Below the pieces are notes generated by a model. That model was given only the letters and a program-made list of their open reading frames with translations, was not told the origin of the DNA and searched no databases. Both the position numbers and the translations under genes were made by a program. A stretch of 64,000 bases of DNA from Lentisphaeria bacterium (GTDB taxonomy: Bacteria > Verrucomicrobiota > Lentisphaeria > Victivallales > Victivallaceae). Within the stretch, counting starts at the first letter, position 1, and the number at the start of each line of letters is the position of its first letter. This document shows, one piece after another, positions 59,413-64,000 of this stretch. Location: the NCBI GenBank assembly GCA_018265615.1, contig JABLYX010000012.1:41944-105943 (forward strand), read 5' to 3'.

Positions 59413-60282
59413 ATGCCGGAACAAAAGGAGCTCGCGGAACGCAACCGGCTGCTGCGCCATGCCGTGCGCGGCGGAATCGAAGTGAAGCTCGGCCAGACGC
59501 TGATTCAGGCGGGGCTGGTTCTCTACACGCTGGACCATTGCGGGCACGACACTTTCACCCACACACATCCCCATTATGAATTTTCCACACTGCTGACCGG
59601 CAGGATGCGTTACTGCTCCGCGGAGAGTGAAGCCGTCCTTGACGAAGCGTCGGGCGCCTGGATCCTGATCGCGCCGGAGCTGCCGCACCGCAGGCAGACG
59701 CTGGCCGACAACTCCATGCTGCTCGGCTTCACGCTGACGATCCGGAATCCGGCCCCCGCCTTCGCCCGCCGCATCCGGAAAAAGCTGCAGAAGCTGGACG
59801 GCTCCGCCGTGACGGGAGCCGCGGGGCAGATCGGCAAACTGGCCGCATCCGGGCAGCCGTTCGCGGCGGAACGGTTGCGGCAGGCGCTGACCGGAGTGCT
59901 CCTCGACTTCTTCATCCGGTCATTCGGGCCGCTGCTTAACGGAGAGCCGGAGGATGGAAATCCCGGCGCCGCCCTCGACCTGGCGGACTACTACATCGAG
60001 GAAAACCTCCTGCGGAACATCACGGCGGACGACATTGCCCGCCATGCAGGGATCAGCCGCCGCCACTTCTACCGGCTCTTCACGGAACGGCACGGAATCC
60101 CGCCGAAGGAGTTCATCATCCGGCAGCGGCTGGAGCGGGCGGCCGCCGCGTTGGTCAGCGGAAACCGCCCGGTCAAGGAGATCGCCGAACTGGCGGGATT
60201 CCGCAACCTGAGTTACTTCACCCGCCAGTTCCGGAAAGCGTTCACCGTCCCGCCGGCCCGTTACCGCCGCAACGGCGGCTGA
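59413..60282 (+). CDS. AraC-family regulator with cupin sensor
   Basis: 289 residues. A cupin-like N-terminus (THTHPHYEFSTLLTGRMRY with several His) is followed by a linker and the AraC double helix-turn-helix (ITADDIARHAGISRRHFYRLFTERHG and RPVKEIAELAGFRNLSYFTRQFRKAFTVPPARYR). It is well placed to sense a sugar and control the sialidase-like gene (divergent) and the secreted glycosidase (convergent, 160 bases away). Preceded by AAAGGAGAGGGG. Confidence 0.87.
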   Translation: MPEQKELAERNRLLRHAVRGGIEVKLGQTLIQAGLVLYTLDHCGHDTFTHTHPHYEFSTLLTGRMRYCSAESEAVLDEASGAWILIAPELPHRRQTLADNSMLLGFTLTIRNPAPAFARRIRKKLQKLDGSAVTGAAGQIGKLAASGQPFAAERLRQALTGVLLDFFIRSFGPLLNGEPEDGNPGAALDLADYYIEENLLRNITADDIARHAGISRRHFYRLFTERHGIPPKEFIIRQRLERAAAALVSGNRPVKEIAELAGFRNLSYFTRQFRKAFTVPPARYRRNGG

Positions 60283-60301
60283 GCCTCATACGATTTCCTG
60301 A

Positions 60302-60430
60302 ATGAAAAATCATAAATGCGAAATTTTCGCAAAAGTCGCGTGGTTTTGTAAGTGTCAGGCTGACAGAGTTAACCAGACGCGCACAAGACCGCGCGAATGA
60401 AGCGGAAATGCAGCATTTATGATTTTTCAT
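60302..60430. repeat. 129-bp imperfect palindrome with 18-bp perfect terminal inverted repeats
   Basis: ATGAAAAATCATAAATGC (60302-60319) is exactly complementary to GCATTTATGATTTTTCAT (60413-60430). The 93 bases between also pair partly, for example GCGTGGTTTTGT with ACAAGACCGCGC, and contain TGTCAG-G-CTGACA at the centre. The whole element can fold into one long hairpin. It lies between two convergent genes. It could be a miniature inverted-repeat element, a palindromic repeat unit or a two-way terminator. Confidence 0.75.
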
Positions 60431-60443
60431 GATGGAAAGCGTA

Positions 60444-63380
60444 TCACTGCTCCAGCACAGCAACCCGCAGCACATGGCTGTTGCCCTGGAACGCGTGCAG
60501 AGTGACCGGTGTTCCCTGTGAAAAATCAACCGGCTCCGAAATCAGATAACCGACCGCGAGGATCCATCCCCTGCCGCGCATAATCTCGCGCAGCGGCCAG
60601 AGGGACCACGGGCGCAGCTCGACCTCGCGGTTCCCGACGCGCATTCCGTAGCGGAAGCCGAAGCCATTCAGGCTGTTGCCGGAACGTACCAGGCAAAGCA
60701 GCCTGCCGCGCTTCGGGAACCGTCCGTCCGGCAGGAACGAGACTCCCTGCCCGGTGTGAAGCTCGAGCCACCCCTTGCGGTCCCACTTCGCCCCGTCCAC
60801 AAGTTCCGCCTTGCCGAGGTTCACATTCACCGTGCGGGGAAGCAGGGCCTCCGGGGAAGCCGGAACCGCAGCCGGCTTTTCAGCTTTCACAAGGCTGCCG
60901 GAAAACACCTCTTTCACCGGAACACGTTCCGGGATCACTGTCCCTGGTTCCGATGTCACAGCCAACTCCCCTTCCGTACCGTCAAACACGCAGTAGACCG
61001 GGTTCTCCGTCACCTTCCCGAGTTCACTCTCCGGAACCCGGTTCCCCCACATATCGTAAACCGCAACAGGCTTCCGTGACGGAACGAGCCGGAAATAGCG
61101 GCGCGAACCCGGCTCGAAGTAGTTCGGGCGGCTCACGATCTCCCGCAGTGCCGCCTGCGAAAGCGATTTCTGTTCAGCGATTCCGGCGACCGGCGCAGTA
61201 TCGACATTCTTCAGGTCCAGCTCGGCGGAACGGTTCATCATCAGCGTCTCCGGATAGACCTGATAGGCCGCGATACAGCGTTTGCCGTCCGCAAGCCGGA
61301 ATTCATACAAATGCAGCGCCTCCGGCGACGGCAGCCGCCTCCGGAACGCCGCGCCGTCGAAAAACGTATTCAGGAATCCCACCGCGGGAGCCGCCGTGTA
61401 CGGCTCCCGCCCCGCGTCGAGCAGCCGGTGGTGGATGTAGACCCGTTCCACGCCGAGCACCATGCTCTGGAGCCCGAACCGGACGAAAAACGCCGCGCCG
61501 CGCCGCGCGTCGAGCGGGCGGAACGGCCACCCCCTGAACCAGTTCGGCCAGGCCTCCGGCAGCCCCTCTGCGGCGATGGCGTCCGCCGTCACAAGCTCCC
61601 CGCTGACCCGCATATTCAGGCCGTCATGATAACCTACCTCGGTGTTCCAGACCGGTTTTTCGACGCCGTGCCGGCGCATGATCTCCCGGGCGTGCTCGAT
61701 GCGGTACTGATAGCTCTTCTCGCTGTTGAAATAGTATCCGATCTCCGGCGGCAGCGGCGTACAATAGGTGTGAACCGAAAGGATATCGAAACACTCCCCG
61801 CCGCCAAGTTCGAGGAACTTGTCGAGAAACGCAAAGAAGCTGCCGGTCCCGGAGGGAGCGAGAATCTTCGCCTCCGGGTCGACGGACTTGATCGCCGCAT
61901 ACGCGGCCTCCGCGAGCTTATAGTAGTCGTTCACGTCGCTGTGGAAGAAGAATCCGCGCGGCGCAAGACCGTTGTTGTTCGGCTCGTTCCAGATCTCATA
62001 GTGCCGTACCTTCCCTTTGAACCGCTCCGCGAGGCGGCGGCAATACTCGCTCCAGTCATCGATATTTTTCGGAGGCGCATAGGCCCCCCTGCCGATGTAG
62101 GTGCCGCGTTCCGGCTGGGTACTGGCCCATTCCGGGGTTGCGGCGAGAACGACCAGCGGAGTCATATTCGCGGCGAGCGTCTTGTTCACATATGCATCGA
62201 TCCTGCTGAAATCCCAGGCGCCTTTTTTCGGCTCGATGCCGGACCAGAACATGCCGCGTCCGCCGTTGTCCCAGAACCGCACATGCTTCGCGCCGTGGAG
62301 CGCGAACGGCTGGCCGTGGATCCCGATCACCGCCCGGCCGCTGAGTTCGGCGGGAGTTCCCGCCGCGGTGATTCCGAACCCAGTCGCGGTCAGCGCTTCA
62401 AGCGGAGTCCCGTCGGCGGCGCAGAGGCGGTGGCGGAAGTTGAAATAACCGGTCCGCCCGGACGGAAGCGGAATGGTGACGACACGTTCCCCGCCGCCCT
62501 CCAGCTCCAACGGGTAAGCGCGGGCGGCGATCCCGGCGTCATCGATATCCGTGATCTCCGTTCTCAGCACGAAATTCCGCGCCTCGCGGCCGGGATTCAC
62601 GACGCGGATCTTCATCTCCGCCTTCCCGCCCCGCTTCCAGAGGAAGCCCTCTCCGAAATTCCCGCCGACGTCCCGGTGCTTTTCATCGCCCTCGAACGGA
62701 ATCGCCATCCCCGGATTCCGGCACACCTCGGAACAGCCTTCAAAGCGCGGCAGCGGCCGGAACTGCCATTCGAGAATCGCCGCCTCATTTTCGGGATGCG
62801 TTCCGGGCAGCTTGAAGGAAAAATCCACGATTCCGGGGAGTTCCCCCTCCCAGGTTCCGATAACCGTCTGTTGTTTGTCCTGCCCCGCGCTGAAGACGAT
62901 CCGCCGGTTGACCCGCTGCAGTTCGTAAACGTCGCCGTCTTCTCCGGCGGGAGGAAGCGCGATCCGGGGCCCGGCCTCCCGCTGCCGCCCCTCGCGGACA
63001 TACAGCAGCCGGGCGGTGCGTCCGCGGGGATCGACCTCGATTTCAAGTGCATCGGCAAGCCCGCGGTTCATTCCCCAGCGGAACGGGGTGTGCAGTTTCG
63101 ACGAATCGATTTTCAGCCGGGCGGTGAAGTTGCCGAACGGCGGGCGCGAACTGCTCTTCCGCAGCGGATAAAACTTGTAGTTGAAGACCGCCGGTTCCGT
63201 CCGGTTGCGCAGGACGAGGCGGCCGTTCTCGACCTGTATCGATTTCGCACCGGCCAGAATCTGGAAATGTTGCGGAGAAAGCTCCCCGTCGAACCGGACA
63301 CCCGACTCATACGGCACCGCAGAAACACAGAGAAACGCACAGACGGCAAAACCGGTAAGGATGAATGCGCGCAATGACAT
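60444..63380 (-). CDS. Secreted clan GH-A glycosidase, GH39/GH5-like
   Basis: 978 residues. Signal peptide MSLRAFILTGFAVCAFLCVSA. Residues 20-340 are beta-sandwich-like (glycan-binding or laminin-G type). The (beta/alpha)8 barrel begins near HVRFWDNGG and carries Glu466 in YEIWNEPN (acid/base) and Glu581 in VWNTEVGYHDG (nucleophile), the spacing and context seen in clan GH-A beta-xylosidase and beta-galactosidase-like enzymes. A C-terminal beta region (residues 790-978) follows. It probably cleaves plant or host polysaccharide outside the cell. The prepilin-like gene 18 bases upstream shares its transcript. Confidence 0.82.
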   Translation of the reverse strand: MSLRAFILTGFAVCAFLCVSAVPYESGVRFDGELSPQHFQILAGAKSIQVENGRLVLRNRTEPAVFNYKFYPLRKSSSRPPFGNFTARLKIDSSKLHTPFRWGMNRGLADALEIEVDPRGRTARLLYVREGRQREAGPRIALPPAGEDGDVYELQRVNRRIVFSAGQDKQQTVIGTWEGELPGIVDFSFKLPGTHPENEAAILEWQFRPLPRFEGCSEVCRNPGMAIPFEGDEKHRDVGGNFGEGFLWKRGGKAEMKIRVVNPGREARNFVLRTEITDIDDAGIAARAYPLELEGGGERVVTIPLPSGRTGYFNFRHRLCAADGTPLEALTATGFGITAAGTPAELSGRAVIGIHGQPFALHGAKHVRFWDNGGRGMFWSGIEPKKGAWDFSRIDAYVNKTLAANMTPLVVLAATPEWASTQPERGTYIGRGAYAPPKNIDDWSEYCRRLAERFKGKVRHYEIWNEPNNNGLAPRGFFFHSDVNDYYKLAEAAYAAIKSVDPEAKILAPSGTGSFFAFLDKFLELGGGECFDILSVHTYCTPLPPEIGYYFNSEKSYQYRIEHAREIMRRHGVEKPVWNTEVGYHDGLNMRVSGELVTADAIAAEGLPEAWPNWFRGWPFRPLDARRGAAFFVRFGLQSMVLGVERVYIHHRLLDAGREPYTAAPAVGFLNTFFDGAAFRRRLPSPEALHLYEFRLADGKRCIAAYQVYPETLMMNRSAELDLKNVDTAPVAGIAEQKSLSQAALREIVSRPNYFEPGSRRYFRLVPSRKPVAVYDMWGNRVPESELGKVTENPVYCVFDGTEGELAVTSEPGTVIPERVPVKEVFSGSLVKAEKPAAVPASPEALLPRTVNVNLGKAELVDGAKWDRKGWLELHTGQGVSFLPDGRFPKRGRLLCLVRSGNSLNGFGFRYGMRVGNREVELRPWSLWPLREIMRGRGWILAVGYLISEPVDFSQGTPVTLHAFQGNSHVLRVAVLEQ

Positions 63381-63398
63381 TTGAATGCTTCCTTTCGG

Positions 63399-64000
63399 CT
63401 AAAATGTAACCCGTTCACGATCCCACCCCCCGTACAGCCACGGATCTTCGAAAACCGGCTTGGTGACGAATTCCGGCGCAACCCTGACATGCCCGTCCGC
63501 GAACAGCAGCGGCCGCCCGCCGCGATGAGTATTGACCAGAATCGACCCGCCGCCGGAGGAGCCGCCGGTTTCATTCCATGCATTCTGCCAGTAACAGGAG
63601 TTCAGCAGCGCCTTCGAGGCACTTTTTACCGCGCTCAGCGGCGTATACATCAATGTATAGTTGGTTCGTCCCGCGTTGTACAATCCCTGCCGGTAGTTGA
63701 TGTTGTTCTGCTTGCCGTTCGTCCAGTCGGTTTCGGAAAGCGCAGCCTTTCCGGCCGGGCAAATGTAGATCTTCGGCATCTGCTTGACGCCGTACCAGGA
63801 ATTCCACTTGATTCCGCGTTCGCTCAGGTATTGGGAATAGCCATTGCGCCAATACTCAAATTTATGAAACCACTCCCTGTTATCGGCAACATAAAAATTC
63901 ACGGCGGAGGAGAGCGCTTTCAGATTGTTCACACAACCGGCCCGCTTCGCCGACTCGCGCGCCTGCTGGAGCGCGGGGAGCAGCATGGCGGCGAGTATCG
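63399..64000 (-). CDS. Prepilin-like protein, N-terminus beyond the window
   Basis: The gene enters from the right edge; only 200 residues are seen. The visible start ILAAMLLPALQQARESAKRA is the second half of a type IV prepilin helix, followed by CVNNLKALSSAVNFY. Near the end HRGGRPLLFADGHV is an H-x9-DG motif, standard in PVC prepilin-like proteins. The short conserved leader (K/R-x-F-T-L-I-E-L-L) must lie just past base 64000. It precedes the secreted glycosidase by 18 bases, the same arrangement as at 6822-10701. Confidence 0.82.
   Translation of the reverse strand, partial: ILAAMLLPALQQARESAKRAGCVNNLKALSSAVNFYVADNREWFHKFEYWRNGYSQYLSERGIKWNSWYGVKQMPKIYICPAGKAALSETDWTNGKQNNINYRQGLYNAGRTNYTLMYTPLSAVKSASKALLNSCYWQNAWNETGGSSGGGSILVNTHRGGRPLLFADGHVRVAPEFVTKPVFEDPWLYGGWDRERVTF

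Noticed and set aside
1..64000. tRNA, rRNA, CRISPR arrays, insertion sequences, prophage genes
   Set aside because: No conserved tRNA arms, rRNA segments, regularly spaced repeats, transposases or integrases were recognised on either strand.

Overview
The window looks like a chromosomal segment of a Lentisphaerae (Victivallis-like) bacterium from the PVC group. The evidence is indirect: two prepilin-like proteins with an N-terminal methylation helix sit next to large secreted glycosidases under AraC-type regulators, genes are GC-rich with GC-biased third positions, small lipoproteins and SPFH/HflKC genes are present, and LPS-type sugar genes imply a Gram-negative envelope. No rRNA, tRNA, CRISPR array, transposase or prophage gene was seen.

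Layout. 1-3220 (minus): a trio of SPFH membrane proteins. 3.5-5.8 kb: a MATE exporter and a secreted sialate-O-acetylesterase-type enzyme. 5.8-10.7 kb: an AraC regulator divergent from a prepilin-like protein and a lipoprotein glycosidase. 10.7-14.5 kb: ferritin, leuA, a methyltransferase and a 61-residue protein with its own promoter and terminators. 14.6-26.4 kb: a surface-sugar island. It has rfbF-rfbG-rfbH for CDP-4-keto-dideoxyhexose chemistry, then a NeuB-like synthase, a TPP enzyme and a KdsC-like phosphatase, then an FkbM methyltransferase, two glycosyltransferases, a radical SAM protein and an epimerase that carries a C10 tract. 26.4-31.8 kb: cyclophilin, deoC, an SGNH hydrolase whose blocks are in circularly permuted order, an SdpR/SdpI-type pair, an HTH protein, and a membrane flavin/FeS protein fused to a nitroreductase. 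31.9-38.3 kb: one giant repeat-rich surface protein.

38.6-41.1 kb: argB-aroK-aroC. 41.1-46.9 kb (minus): tolB-folC-lon and a LolA-like gene. 46.9-49.7 kb: two divergent cysteine desulfurases, a tiny Cys-rich protein and a DUF493 protein. 49.9-51.5 kb: a coiled-coil membrane protein with two tiny envelope proteins. 51.7-57.5 kb: an ornithine-decarboxylase-type enzyme, an AraC/PocR regulator divergent from an FAD oxidoreductase, a serine hydrolase and a small membrane protein. 57.5-64 kb: a sialidase-like propeller, an AraC regulator, a secreted clan-A glycosidase and the start of another prepilin-like gene.

Taken together, the window mixes housekeeping genes with inducible glycan-use cassettes (AraC regulator, prepilin-like protein, glycosidase or esterase), which would suit life on host or plant polysaccharides, and with one large locus for decorating the cell surface. 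The most unusual items are the permuted SGNH enzyme, the NeuB/TPP/KdsC trio behind rfbFGH, the four-part redox fusion with a preserved ribosome-binding site inside it, the 129-bp palindromic element at 60.3 kb, and the C10 tract in the epimerase. All functional calls rest on reading motifs; no database search was run.
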